64,000 bases of DNA from NCBI RefSeq assembly GCF_023502325.1, contig NZ_JAMFLZ010000006.1, positions 1-64,000 of the forward strand. Reading direction: 5' to 3'. The position numbers and the translations under genes are program-made. Each line of letters opens with the position of its first letter. Position 1 is the first letter of the stretch. This DNA comes from Wocania_A spongiicola. Its GTDB lineage: Bacteria; Bacteroidota; Bacteroidia; Flavobacteriales; Flavobacteriaceae. Shown piece by piece: positions 52,304-61,626 of this stretch. The notes under the pieces were generated by a model that saw only the letters and a list, made by a program, of their open reading frames with translations, was not told where the DNA came from and ran no database searches.

Positions 52304-55300
52304 ATGAAAACTTCAAAATATCACATAGTAAATGCTAACCAAGCAGTGGCTCACATAGCATACAAAACTAACGAGGTATTTCCTATTTATCCCATTACTC
52401 CAGCATCAGAAATGAGCGAACTAGTTGAACAATGGAGTGCACAAAGCAAAGAAAACATTTTTAAAAATACACCTACAATTTTTCAAATGCAAAGTGAGGC
52501 CGGAGTTGCAGGAGCTATGCATGGCGCCATACAAACAGGAGCCTTATCATCAACTTTTACAGCATCACAAGGCTTATTATTAATGCTTCCAAATATGTAT
52601 AAAATGGCTGGCGAATTAACTCCAAATGTTATTCATGTAGCCACTAGAAGTATTGCTACTCATGCTCTTTCTGTTTTTGGAGACCATAGCGATATCATGG
52701 CTGTAAGGCAATCTGGATATGCCCTATTGGGTAGTGCATCAGTACAAGAGGCTCAAGATTTCGCTCTAATTGCCCAAGCTGCATCTTTACACTCAAAAAT
52801 TCCTTTTGTACATTTCTTTGATGGTTTTAGAACATCTCACGAAATCAATAAAATTGAATCTCTGTCTGATGATACTATAAAAGAAATGATAGATTATAAT
52901 CATATTAAAAATCATATTAATAATGCACTAAATCCAAATAGCCCTGTTATAAGAGGAACATCGCAAGGTGCTGATGTATTCTTTCAAAGCCGTGAAGCTA
53001 TTAATCCATTTTATAATGCTTGTCCAGAGATTGTTCAAAAAAAAATGAATCATTTTGCTAAATTGACAGGAAGACAGTACAAATTGTTTGATTATGTCGG
53101 GCATAATGAAGCTGAACATATAATTATTTCAATGGCATCTTCAACAGAAACTATTGAAAAAACCATCATTCATTTAAACAATAATGGAGAAAAGTATGGC
53201 TTAATAAAGGTTAGATTGTTTAGACCCTTTAGTACAAAACATCTTATTTCTGCATTACCAAGGTCAGTAAAGTCTATAGCTGTTTTAGATAAAACTAAAG
53301 AACCTGGAGCTTCAGGAGAACCTTTATACTTAGATGTATTACAATCAATTACAGAAGCTTTTCAAAATAGCAAAATTAAATCATTTCCAAGAATAATTGG
53401 AGGACGTTATGGTTTAGCTTCAAAAGAATTTACACCAAATATGGTTTATGCCATCTTTAAAAATTTAAAAGAAAGCCAACCTAAAAACAATTTTTCAATT
53501 GGTATAAATGACGAGGTAACTCATTTAAGTTTAGACTATTCAGAAAACATTTTAATCAAAGAAAACACATCTCAAGAAGTTATTTTCTATCAAGATAAAA
53601 ACACAAAAACAAACAATAGTTTTACTAATACTTTAAAACACATTGGAAATAACAACAACTTTGTTCAAGGGTATATACAATGTGATTATAAAAAATCCAA
53701 TGCATTAAACACTGCACATTTACGCATAAGTAATATTCCAATAAAAGCTCCATATTTAATTGATAAAGCAGATTTTATTGGTTGCCAAAATACTCGCTTT
53801 ACTTTAAACGACAATACACTAAACATCTTAAAACCTGAAGGTACGCTTTTGGTAAATACTTCATTAACATCTAAAGCATTTTGGAAATCATTATCGGCTA
53901 ACAATCAACATCAAATTATAGAAAAAAACATTAATTTATTAATAGTGAATATTAATGAATTAGTTGAAAATAATATACTAAGACAAAAATCAATTTCTGA
54001 ATTACACGCTTGTTTTTTAGCTTTAAACGAAGGCAAAAAATTCAACGAGTTAAATGAATATATTTATAAAGTTGCCCCTCTTGTTAAATACAATGAAGAA
54101 ACTATTGAAATACATGAAGATACCGAATTTTCAAAAACGCTATTAGGACGTTTATTAAATAATAAAGGAAATGATATTCCAGTGAGTTTATTACCTGCTG
54201 ATGGAACTTATCAGACAGGAACTTCAAAATATAATACTATTCAACTCGGGAATGAATTACCAGAATGGGACACAGAGTCTTGCACTCAATGTGGTGCCTG
54301 TAGCACAGCTTGCCCACAAGCAGCACTGCGAATTAAAGTTTTTAACGATAGTTATTTAAATGATGCTTCATTAGAATTTAAAACAGTTAAATCTATAGAA
54401 AGTGATTGGGAAGTGGACTTGCTTAATTATACCATTCAAATAAACCCAGAACAATGTAATAGTTGTAATAATTGTATTGATGCTTGTTCTGTAAAGGCAT
54501 TAACAATGGTTAATAAAGAAGAAATAATAAAAACTGAAAAACATAATTGGAATTATTTTAAAAATATTCCAGAATTAAATAGAAATAAAATTGACTCGTC
54601 AAAATTGAGTCAACAGCAATTACAAGAGCCTTTATTTAAATATTCAAGTGGTGTTGAAGGTTGTGGTGAGGCTCCTTATTTAAAACTGATGTCACAATTG
54701 TTTGGGGATAGACTTTTAGTTGCAAATGCAACGGGCGCCAGTTCAATATTTGGAGGAGCTTTGCCAACAACGCCTTGGAGCAAAAATGATAAAGGACATG
54801 GTCCAGCATGGTCTAATTCTTTATTTGAAGACAATGCCGAATTTGGTCTAGGATACCGCCTATCAATTGATAATAAAGAGCAGCAAGCTAAAACTTTAAT
54901 TAAAAGTTTAATGCCTCAATTAGATTTCGATTTAGTTATAGATATACTAAATTCAAATCAAAACACTGAAATTGAAATTAATTACCAACGGAAAAGGGTT
55001 GAAAGATTAAAAACCGCTCTAAAAAATATTAATACTCCAGATGCCAAATCACTTATTGATATAAGTGATAATCTAATCAAAAAAAGTGTTTGGATAGTAG
55101 GTGGTGATGGTTGGGCTTACGACATTGGTTTTGGTGGGCTAGATCATGTTCTAGCATCCGGAAAAAATGTAAATATTTTAGTATTAGATAACGAAGTTTA
55201 TGACAATACTGGAGGGCAAGCATCAAAAGCTACACCTTTTGGAGCCCAAGCAAAGTTTGCTTTTAATGGAAAACAAAAGCAGAAAAAGGATTTAGGCTTT

Positions 55301-55762
55301 TTAGCTATAAACTACGATAATGTTTATGTAGCATCTGTAGCTATAGGGGCCAATCAAGAGCAAACATTAAAAGCATTTAATGAAGCTGAAAGCTTTGATG
55401 GTCCATCAATAATATTGGCATATTCGCATAGTGATTCGCATGGTATAGACATGAAGCATCCTAGTAAATACCATAAGGCTGCAATTAATTCTGGACAATG
55501 GTTGTTGTACAGAAATGATCCAAGACTAATAGAAAAAGATCTTAATAGTTTTCAGCTAGATTCTGAAATTCCTTCAATAAAAATTGAGGATTATTTAAAA
55601 ATGGAAAAACGCTTCTCTAAACTATTTAAAAAAAATAAAGAAGAGTTTAAACACTTAGTACTTCAAATTCAAAGACAAATTGATAATCGTTTTAATAAGT
55701 ATTTGCTTCTTACATCAACAAAAGATTCAAAAAAATCTGAATTAAATAAAAACATTTTATGA
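52304..55762 (+). CDS. nifJ: Pyruvate:ferredoxin (flavodoxin) oxidoreductase homologue lacking the proximal Fe-S ligands
   Basis: A 1152-residue single-chain 2-oxoacid oxidoreductase of the NifJ type. Kept: pyruvate-site YPITPASEMSE, QSEAGVAGA and TRSIATHAL; TPP site GGDGWAYDIGFGG and DNEVYDNTGGQ; ferredoxin domain with Cys660, 663, 666, 670 and Cys718, 721, 724, 728. Changed: by alignment from memory to Desulfovibrio africanus PFOR, the four Cys of the TPP-proximal [4Fe-4S] cluster become Val784, Cys787, Ala812 (ANATGASSI) and Ser1043 (AYSHSDSHG). Three of four ligands are gone, so the normal electron path from TPP is probably broken. It may be a decarboxylase-like or oxygen-adapted variant. 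Its stop overlaps the convergent UspA gene by 6 bases. Confidence 0.88.
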   Translation: MKTSKYHIVNANQAVAHIAYKTNEVFPIYPITPASEMSELVEQWSAQSKENIFKNTPTIFQMQSEAGVAGAMHGAIQTGALSSTFTASQGLLLMLPNMYKMAGELTPNVIHVATRSIATHALSVFGDHSDIMAVRQSGYALLGSASVQEAQDFALIAQAASLHSKIPFVHFFDGFRTSHEINKIESLSDDTIKEMIDYNHIKNHINNALNPNSPVIRGTSQGADVFFQSREAINPFYNACPEIVQKKMNHFAKLTGRQYKLFDYVGHNEAEHIIISMASSTETIEKTIIHLNNNGEKYGLIKVRLFRPFSTKHLISALPRSVKSIAVLDKTKEPGASGEPLYLDVLQSITEAFQNSKIKSFPRIIGGRYGLASKEFTPNMVYAIFKNLKESQPKNNFSIGINDEVTHLSLDYSENILIKENTSQEVIFYQDKNTKTNNSFTNTLKHIGNNNNFVQGYIQCDYKKSNALNTAHLRISNIPIKAPYLIDKADFIGCQNTRFTLNDNTLNILKPEGTLLVNTSLTSKAFWKSLSANNQHQIIEKNINLLIVNINELVENNILRQKSISELHACFLALNEGKKFNELNEYIYKVAPLVKYNEETIEIHEDTEFSKTLLGRLLNNKGNDIPVSLLPADGTYQTGTSKYNTIQLGNELPEWDTESCTQCGACSTACPQAALRIKVFNDSYLNDASLEFKTVKSIESDWEVDLLNYTIQINPEQCNSCNNCIDACSVKALTMVNKEEIIKTEKHNWNYFKNIPELNRNKIDSSKLSQQQLQEPLFKYSSGVEGCGEAPYLKLMSQLFGDRLLVANATGASSIFGGALPTTPWSKNDKGHGPAWSNSLFEDNAEFGLGYRLSIDNKEQQAKTLIKSLMPQLDFDLVIDILNSNQNTEIEINYQRKRVERLKTALKNINTPDAKSLIDISDNLIKKSVWIVGGDGWAYDIGFGGLDHVLASGKNVNILVLDNEVYDNTGGQASKATPFGAQAKFAFNGKQKQKKDLGFLAINYDNVYVASVAIGANQEQTLKAFNEAESFDGPSIILAYSHSDSHGIDMKHPSKYHKAAINSGQWLLYRNDPRLIEKDLNSFQLDSEIPSIKIEDYLKMEKRFSKLFKKNKEEFKHLVLQIQRQIDNRFNKYLLLTSTKDSKKSELNKNIL

Positions 55763-56596
55763 GTGTTGCATAACTAAAAAAGGAATATCAATATTAAATG
55801 CAAATGTTTCTACGTTGTGTCTTATAAATAAACGCTCTAAAAACGAGTGCTTTTTATTCATCATGGCAAGTATTTTAATCTCGTTGTGCTCAATATATTT
55901 ATACACAGCATTAAACATATCATTACTTATCGTATCAATAAACTCATGCTTTGCATCGTTATAATAGGTGTTAAAAAAGTCCATATTATCATAAGCATTA
56001 TAAGCTAGATGATGTTGATCTGCAAGATGTAAGATATCAAGTTTTGAGTTTCCTAAAGCCATTATTTCTTTCAATGGTTTAAATTCATTTTTATTAAATT
56101 GTTTAGAATTTGAAGTTGCAAAAACAATTTTACTAATACTATCAAACTTACAACCATCAGGTATTGCAAGCACAGGCATATTACAGCGTTGTATGACACG
56201 AACCGTATTACTCCCAAAAATTACTTTACTCAAACCAGAAGCTCCCCTTGTGCCCATAACTATTAAATCTACACTATGCTTTTTTGAAACTTGATTTATA
56301 GAATCAATAAAATTATCGTAATCTACAACTGATGTAAAATGATGCTTTTTATTTTTATGTTTTTTTTCTATCGTAGAAATAATATTTGAAATTGATTTTT
56401 TAGCAGCATCTATTATGGTATTATAAATGGTGGCCGAGGAAGATACTACCATCATATCGTCTGATATAAAAGCCGATGCTTTTTGTACATTAAGTATATA
56501 AAAATGGCATTCAACATCCTTAAATAATTCTATAGCATAATTAATAGCGTTTATGGAATTTATAGAAAAATCTGTAGGAAGTAGTATAGTTTTCAT
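55757..56596 (-). CDS. Tandem universal stress protein (UspA family)
   Basis: A protein of about 279 residues with two Usp folds. The first (about 1-145) is complete: KTILLPTDFSINSINAI, and VDLIVMGTRGASGLSKVIFGSNTVRVIQRCNMPVLAIP with the ATP-binding G-x2-G-x9-G(S/T) pattern. The second half (about 150-279) is degenerate and lacks this glycine pattern. I start at ATG 56596 (MKTILLPTDFS); a longer reading to 56638 adds 14 residues. Convergent with, and overlapping, the PFOR-like gene, which ties it to the same stress locus. Confidence 0.87.
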   Translation of the reverse strand: MKTILLPTDFSINSINAINYAIELFKDVECHFYILNVQKASAFISDDMMVVSSSATIYNTIIDAAKKSISNIISTIEKKHKNKKHHFTSVVDYDNFIDSINQVSKKHSVDLIVMGTRGASGLSKVIFGSNTVRVIQRCNMPVLAIPDGCKFDSISKIVFATSNSKQFNKNEFKPLKEIMALGNSKLDILHLADQHHLAYNAYDNMDFFNTYYNDAKHEFIDTISNDMFNAVYKYIEHNEIKILAMMNKKHSFLERLFIRHNVETFAFNIDIPFLVMQHS

Positions 56597-56781
56597 GACA
56601 TTATAAAATAATTTACAACGTAAATATATTATGAGCATTAAAAAAAAACTATGACAAATATCAGTTGTAATATATATTAAGCCTTAAACAAATAAAAAAA
56701 TTAGCATAATATTATAAAGCATTGTATTTTTCGGCATAATAAATGTTTGATAAATTGTTATAAACATAAAAAAATCGCAAT

Positions 56782-57549
56782 ATGATTTACAAGTTTTTTG
56801 TTGCTCTTTTTCTAATATCATCAAGTATTAATTCTCAAAACAATGCTATAGCCGCAGGTGAAAAACTTACTTATACCGCTGCTTATAATATGTCGGGTAT
56901 TTTAACCGATTTAGCAGAAGTTACTATGGAAACCAGTAATGTTAAAACTTCTAAGGCTACCTTATTAAGATTAAAATGCAAAGCAGTTACATATAGTAAG
57001 TGGGATAATTTTTTTAAAATTAGAGACTTATACGAAAGCTATGTAAATCCAAAAACATTAACACCATATTTATACAAACGCGATATAAATGAAGGAAGTT
57101 ATTATAAATACATGAAATATACATTTAGCCATAAAACTAAAACGGTTAAATCTCAATTAAAAAAGAAAAACAATTATGAAGAAAACAAAAGTATTACAAT
57201 AAACCCTGGAACAAAAGATATTGTTTCTACGCTATATAAAGTAAGATTATTTGATTACAAAAACATGTCGGTTGGTACAAGTAAATCGTTTACTATTATT
57301 TTTGATAGAAAAGAATTTAAAGGGCAAATAAAATACTTAGGAAAAGAAACAATAAATACGGCCATTGGAAAAAAAACATGTTATAAACTAGCAATTGGAT
57401 CAAGTCAAACAAATGTTTTAAAAGGAAAAAACAGTAATTTTTTATGGTTAACTGCCGATGAAAATAAAATTCCAGTATATGGTAAATTTAAAATACCAGT
57501 GGGTAATGGCGAATTAAAAATAAAATCTGCAACAGGGTTAAAACATTAA
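56782..57549 (+). CDS. DUF3108 family secreted protein
   Basis: A 255-residue protein with a signal peptide (about 1-19, ending INSQN). GEKLTYTAAYNMSGILTDLAEVTME at the start of the mature part and ETINTAIGKKTCYKLAI, then LWLTADENKIPVYGKFKIPVGNGELKI-type text, fit DUF3108. This is a beta-rich periplasmic or outer-membrane-facing domain of unknown role. A small membrane-protein gene follows after 14 bases. Confidence 0.85.
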   Translation: MIYKFFVALFLISSSINSQNNAIAAGEKLTYTAAYNMSGILTDLAEVTMETSNVKTSKATLLRLKCKAVTYSKWDNFFKIRDLYESYVNPKTLTPYLYKRDINEGSYYKYMKYTFSHKTKTVKSQLKKKNNYEENKSITINPGTKDIVSTLYKVRLFDYKNMSVGTSKSFTIIFDRKEFKGQIKYLGKETINTAIGKKTCYKLAIGSSQTNVLKGKNSNFLWLTADENKIPVYGKFKIPVGNGELKIKSATGLKH

Positions 57550-57563
57550 AACACGCATTAAAG

Positions 57564-57920
57564 ATGAAAAAAATATTTACAATTTTAGCAATAATAGCTT
57601 CAATTTTAGCAATTATATTATCTGTTTTACCAGCTTCAAATCTTGCTATAATACCTGCCATTTTAGCGCTTATTTGTGGATTAATCGCTTTTTATCTTTC
57701 AAAAAAGAGTGGTGAGATCAAAAAAATTATTCAATTCACTTTCTTTTTAACTATTATAGCTTTGGCAATTACCACATATAAATCAATATTTAATACTGTA
57801 GAAGTAGCAAATACAGAAGACTTAGAGAAAAAAGAAGCTAAATCTGAAGAAGAAGCTATTGAAGAGCTGAACGAGTTAGATATGGATGAAATTGAGATTG
57901 AAGATATTAGCATAGAATAG
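57564..57920 (+). CDS. Unknown small membrane protein with acidic tail
   Basis: A 118-residue protein with three hydrophobic segments (about residues 4-24, 28-46 and 55-75) and a strongly acidic C-terminus (about 83-118: many Glu and Asp). I do not recognise a family. The tail would face the cytoplasm if the N-terminus is outside. Probably co-transcribed with DUF3108. Confidence 0.6.
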   Translation: MKKIFTILAIIASILAIILSVLPASNLAIIPAILALICGLIAFYLSKKSGEIKKIIQFTFFLTIIALAITTYKSIFNTVEVANTEDLEKKEAKSEEEAIEELNELDMDEIEIEDISIE

Positions 57921-58051
57921 TAAGCTTTTTCTTCATTTATTATATATTTGCAGCTAATTTAAAAATGAAACGAACATACTAAAGTTTTCTCGCCTCAAGA
58001 GAATGATTAATTGTAAGTTACATGTGACTCTCAAAAAACAGCTATTAACAC

Positions 58052-59104
58052 ATGAAAACTTTTTATATTTTATTTGCGTTTACACTTGTTGGTACTTGCG
58101 CAACAACTAAATATACTACAAAAATTAAAAACCTTAAAGCTAGCATTAAGCTAGTAGACAGCACCCTTATTTTAAATTATGCTAATAACATATCTGCAAA
58201 AGAATTAAGCACACATTTATATAAATTTTCGTCAGATGAATTTTTGGGCAGAAAAGTTGGTGAAGCTGGTCAAAAAAAAGCTGCTGATTTTTTAAAAAAC
58301 TATTATCAAAACCAACAAATAGAATCGCCATATGGTGGTTCAAACTATTACCAAACCATTCCAGAAAGCTTTTTTTCAAAAGGTATTAAATCTTCAGAAA
58401 ATGTTTTAGCATATATCAAAGGTTCTGAAAAGCCAGAAGAAGTTATTATTATTTCTGCTCACCTTGATCATCTTGGAGTTTCAGAAAATGGTGAAATAAA
58501 TAATGGTGCAGATGATGATGGGTCTGGAACAGTAGCAATTATGGAAATTGCTCAAGCATTTAATTTGGCAAAAAAAGATGGTTATACACCAAAAAGAAGT
58601 TTATTATTCCTTCATTTAACTGCTGAAGAAATTGGCAAACAAGGGTCAGAGTATTATACAAAATATCCTGTTTTTCCTTTAGAAAATACCGTGACCGATC
58701 TTAACATTGATATGATTGGTAGAGTCGATGATGCCCATATAAATAACAAAAATTATATTTATTTAATAGGTTCAGACAGAATTAGTAAAGAATTGCACTA
58801 CACCTCAGAAAAAATTAATAATTCATACTTTAATATCAATATAGATTATAGATATAATGTAGAAGGTGAAAAAAATCATTATTATACAAGATCTGATCAT
58901 TATAACTTCGCAAAGCATAACATTCCAGTTATTTTTTACTTTAATGGTGAGCATGATGACTACCATCAAGTTAGTGACACGCCTGATAAAATAGATTACC
59001 AATTATTAGAAAAACGTGCTAAACTCATTTTTGCAACAGCTTGGCAATTAGCCAACCAAGAACATCGTATTACCAAAGATGATGAAAATGAGTTCTTAAA
59101 ATAA
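58052..59104 (+). CDS. M28 family zinc aminopeptidase, copy 1
   Basis: A 350-residue exported di-zinc peptidase with a lipoprotein-like signal (LVGTCATT). All active-site motifs are present: SAHLDHLGVS (His and Asp), NNGADDDGSGT (bridging Asp), TAEEIGKQGS (catalytic Glu pair), IDMIGRVDD (Asp) and RSDHYNFAKHNIPVIFY (last His). It should release N-terminal residues from peptides in the periplasm or on the surface. The next gene is a close paralogue. A TATATTTG -7 box lies at 57943-57950. Confidence 0.9.
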   Translation: MKTFYILFAFTLVGTCATTKYTTKIKNLKASIKLVDSTLILNYANNISAKELSTHLYKFSSDEFLGRKVGEAGQKKAADFLKNYYQNQQIESPYGGSNYYQTIPESFFSKGIKSSENVLAYIKGSEKPEEVIIISAHLDHLGVSENGEINNGADDDGSGTVAIMEIAQAFNLAKKDGYTPKRSLLFLHLTAEEIGKQGSEYYTKYPVFPLENTVTDLNIDMIGRVDDAHINNKNYIYLIGSDRISKELHYTSEKINNSYFNINIDYRYNVEGEKNHYYTRSDHYNFAKHNIPVIFYFNGEHDDYHQVSDTPDKIDYQLLEKRAKLIFATAWQLANQEHRITKDDENEFLK

Positions 59105-59172
59105 GCATAAATCTCAATTATATTTATCAGCTTTTTTGTAATATAGTCACATAAAACAAACACGCTAATACA

Positions 59173-60183
59173 ATGAAAAAATTAAGCTTTCTTTTTTGTG
59201 CAATTATTTTGATAACGTCTTGCCGTTCTTCTCAGAATAAAAATGCAAAAAAAGATGTTACTGACTACGCAAAAACAATTACTGAGAGTGAATTAAAAGA
59301 AATGCTTTACACCTATGCTTCAGATGAATTTGAAGGTAGAAGGACAGGCGAACCAGGACAAAAAAAAGCTATCGAGTTTATTAAAAAACATTATGTAGAT
59401 AATAAAATACCTTCTCCAATTACTGAAGGAGATTATTTTCAAGAAGTTCCAGAATCGTTTTTTAATGGACAAGCCAAGGCTTCAGAAAATGTTGTAGCAT
59501 TTATAAAAGGCTCAGAAAAGCCAAATGAGATTATTGTAGTATCTGCACATTTAGATCATATAGGGGTTTCATCAAATGGAGGAATAAACAATGGAGCAGA
59601 TGATGATGGTTCTGGTACAATAGCCATTTTAGAAATTGCAGAAGCTTTTAAAATGGCAGAAGAAGATGGTAACGGGCCAAAGCGCTCAATTCTTTTTCTG
59701 CATGTAACAGGTGAGGAAATTGGTTTATTTGGTTCGCGCTATTATACAGATGTTGATCCTATTTTTCCGTTAGAAAATACAGTAGCGAATTTAAATATTG
59801 ATATGATTGGTCGTGTTGACCCTAAACATGAAGGTGATGAAAATTATTTGTACTTAATAGGTTCAGATAAATTGAGTAAAGAGCTACACAATATATCTGA
59901 AGAAATTAATAAAAAATATACAAATTTAGAATTTGACTATACTTATAATGATGAAAACGATCCAAATCGTTTTTATTATAGATCAGATCATTACAATTTT
60001 GCAAAAAACAATATCCCTGTTATCTTTTATTTTAATGGCACTCACGCAGATTATCACAGACCTTCTGATACTCCTGATAAAATAAATTACGGGTTTTTAG
60101 AAACACGCTCCCGTTTAATATTTCATACGGCTTGGGAATTGGCAAATCGAGAAGAAAGAATTAAGGTAGATAAAAACACATAA
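59173..60183 (+). CDS. M28 family zinc aminopeptidase, copy 2
   Basis: A 336-residue lipoprotein-type peptidase (lipobox LITSC). The motifs match those of its neighbour nearly exactly: SAHLDHIGVS, NNGADDDGSGT, TGEEIGLFGS, IDMIGRVDP and RSDHYNFAKNNIPVIFY. Residues DEFEGRRTGEPGQKKA replace DEFLGRKVGEAGQKKA of copy 1. The two surely arose by tandem duplication. Differences in the calcium-like acidic loop near the end of the chain could shift specificity. Confidence 0.9.
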   Translation: MKKLSFLFCAIILITSCRSSQNKNAKKDVTDYAKTITESELKEMLYTYASDEFEGRRTGEPGQKKAIEFIKKHYVDNKIPSPITEGDYFQEVPESFFNGQAKASENVVAFIKGSEKPNEIIVVSAHLDHIGVSSNGGINNGADDDGSGTIAILEIAEAFKMAEEDGNGPKRSILFLHVTGEEIGLFGSRYYTDVDPIFPLENTVANLNIDMIGRVDPKHEGDENYLYLIGSDKLSKELHNISEEINKKYTNLEFDYTYNDENDPNRFYYRSDHYNFAKNNIPVIFYFNGTHADYHRPSDTPDKINYGFLETRSRLIFHTAWELANREERIKVDKNT

Positions 60184-60214
60184 GCTGAAATACTGAAGGA
60201 AAACCAATAAAACA

Positions 60215-60691
60215 ATGAAAAATATTTTATTCATACTCTTTCTTGTTTTTACTTCATCAGTAAGTAATTCACAAAATGATTCGCTACCTCCACCTGAAGC
60301 ATACTTTTCTGCAATAATAGTAAGTGACATTGAATCTTCCATTAAGTGGTATTCAAATATTTTTGGCTTCAAAGTTTTAAAAAGTGTAGAATCTAAGGAA
60401 AGAGGTTTTAAACAAGCTAACCTTAAACGAGAAAATACCCTAATTGAGTTAATAGAATTAAATTCATCAGTAACTCCAGAAAGCTTATTAGAAAGCTATC
60501 CTAAAAAAACGAAAATTAATGGCTTCTTTAAATTTGGTTTTTTGATATCTGAGTTTGATAAATGGGTAAACTTTTTAAAGCAATCTAAAGTTCAATTTAA
60601 TGGAACTGTAGTTATAGATCCCATATCTGGAAAAAAAACGTTACTTGTTAAAGATCCAGATGGTAACAGAATACAATTATTTGAGAAATAA
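60215..60691 (+). CDS. Exported VOC (glyoxalase-like) family protein
   Basis: A 158-residue protein with a signal peptide (ending VSNSQND). The mature part has the betaalphabetabetabeta modules of the vicinal-oxygen-chelate fold: AIIVSDIESSIKWYSNIFGFKVL, NTLIELIELN and LLVKDPDGNRIQLFEK, with the Glu of the metal site in IELIE. Most VOC proteins are cytoplasmic, so the export signal is unusual. Substrate unknown. A terminator follows. Confidence 0.8.
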   Translation: MKNILFILFLVFTSSVSNSQNDSLPPPEAYFSAIIVSDIESSIKWYSNIFGFKVLKSVESKERGFKQANLKRENTLIELIELNSSVTPESLLESYPKKTKINGFFKFGFLISEFDKWVNFLKQSKVQFNGTVVIDPISGKKTLLVKDPDGNRIQLFEK

Positions 60692-60712
60692 AACAGATAA
60701 AAAACAAAAAAG

Positions 60713-60739
60713 GCCTTTCAATAAATTGAAAGGCTTTTT
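60713..60739. terminator. Rho-independent terminator after the VOC gene
   Basis: A perfect 10-base stem GCCTTTCAAT/ATTGAAAGGC with a 2-base centre, an A-run before and a T-run after; it can also end the tRNA transcript from the other strand. Confidence 0.85.
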
Positions 60740-60746
60740 ACTTTTG

Positions 60747-60821
60747 GGTGGAAGACCGGATTCGAACCGGCGACCCTTGGTACCACAAACCAATGCTCTA
60801 ACCAACTGAGCTACAACCACC
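60747..60821 (-). tRNA. tRNA-His (GTG anticodon)
   Basis: Read on the minus strand: GTGGTTGTAGCTCAGTTGG... with D-arm, anticodon arm TTGGT-TTGTGGT-ACCAA (anticodon GTG) and T-arm CCGGTTCGAATCCGG. The extra G at -1 faces C73, the mark of tRNA-His. CCA is not encoded. In the acceptor arm, positions 5 and 6 (T, T) face T and T. Confidence 0.93.
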
Positions 60822-60909
60822 ATGTAACTTGCATTTTGTAATGCGTGTGCAAATGTAAATTATTTACTATTTACCGCAAAGCATTTCTTTATTTTTTTAA
60901 GAATAATTT

Positions 60910-61626
60910 TTATTTTAAATCAAACAAACTATCTACTGCTATATAGCGTTCAACAGTAAAGCCTTCAGCATATTCAACACCTACTAAACGTCCTAAATCT
61001 CTTGCTCTATATTTAATACTATCAGTAAAATTTTTACTTGATATTGGTGTTTCTGGCTCCTTACTTGTTTTATCATAAAACTGCGTTTTATAAGCTAATA
61101 CAGCTTTCATTTTTACATCTATAAAATCTGAAACGTCAACAGTTAAATCAGGTTCTAAATTTTTCCACTGTATATAATGATACACTTGTTTTGGTCTCCA
61201 TTTATTTTGTGGTTCATTATCAACAGAAGTTTCTATTTTTATCAATCCACTTAAAAAACAAGCATCACTTACTAATTTACTACCTTTTCCATGGTCAATA
61301 TGTCTATCATCAACTGCATTACAAATCACAATTTCTGGTTTGTATTTGCGAATCAACTTAATTACTTCCAATTGATGTTTCATATCATTAACAAAAAAGC
61401 CATCAGCAAACCCTAGGTTTTCTCTAACAGAAACTCCTAAAATCTTTGCTGCTGCTTTAGATTCATCATTTCTAGTTTTTTCTGTACCACGGGTTCCTAA
61501 CTCTCCCCTTGTTAAATCTATAATACCAACTTTTTTTCCGTTAGCAATTTCTTTTGCTATGGTTCCTCCGCAACCTAATTCAATATCATCAGGATGCGCT
61601 CCAAAAGCAAGAATATCTAATTTCAT
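60910..61626 (-). CDS. bshB1: Bacillithiol biosynthesis deacetylase BshB1
   Basis: A protein of about 238 residues in the LmbE/PIG-L family. It removes the acetyl group from GlcNAc-malate in bacillithiol synthesis. Visible: LAFGAHPDDIELGCGG (zinc His-x-x-Asp-Asp), IDLTRGELGTRGT, and DDRHIDHGKGSKLV (third zinc His). EYAEGF near the end is typical of BshB1. I start at ATG 61626 (MKLDILAFGAHPDD); an ATG at 61653 adds nine residues. Bacillithiol in the cell fits with the DinB-like proteins in this window. Confidence 0.93.
   Translation of the reverse strand: MKLDILAFGAHPDDIELGCGGTIAKEIANGKKVGIIDLTRGELGTRGTEKTRNDESKAAAKILGVSVRENLGFADGFFVNDMKHQLEVIKLIRKYKPEIVICNAVDDRHIDHGKGSKLVSDACFLSGLIKIETSVDNEPQNKWRPKQVYHYIQWKNLEPDLTVDVSDFIDVKMKAVLAYKTQFYDKTSKEPETPISSKNFTDSIKYRARDLGRLVGVEYAEGFTVERYIAVDSLFDLK

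Noticed and set aside
60709..60740. CRISPR-like repeat near the tRNA
   Set aside because: A single palindrome with a T-run; there is no repeat-spacer series anywhere in the window.
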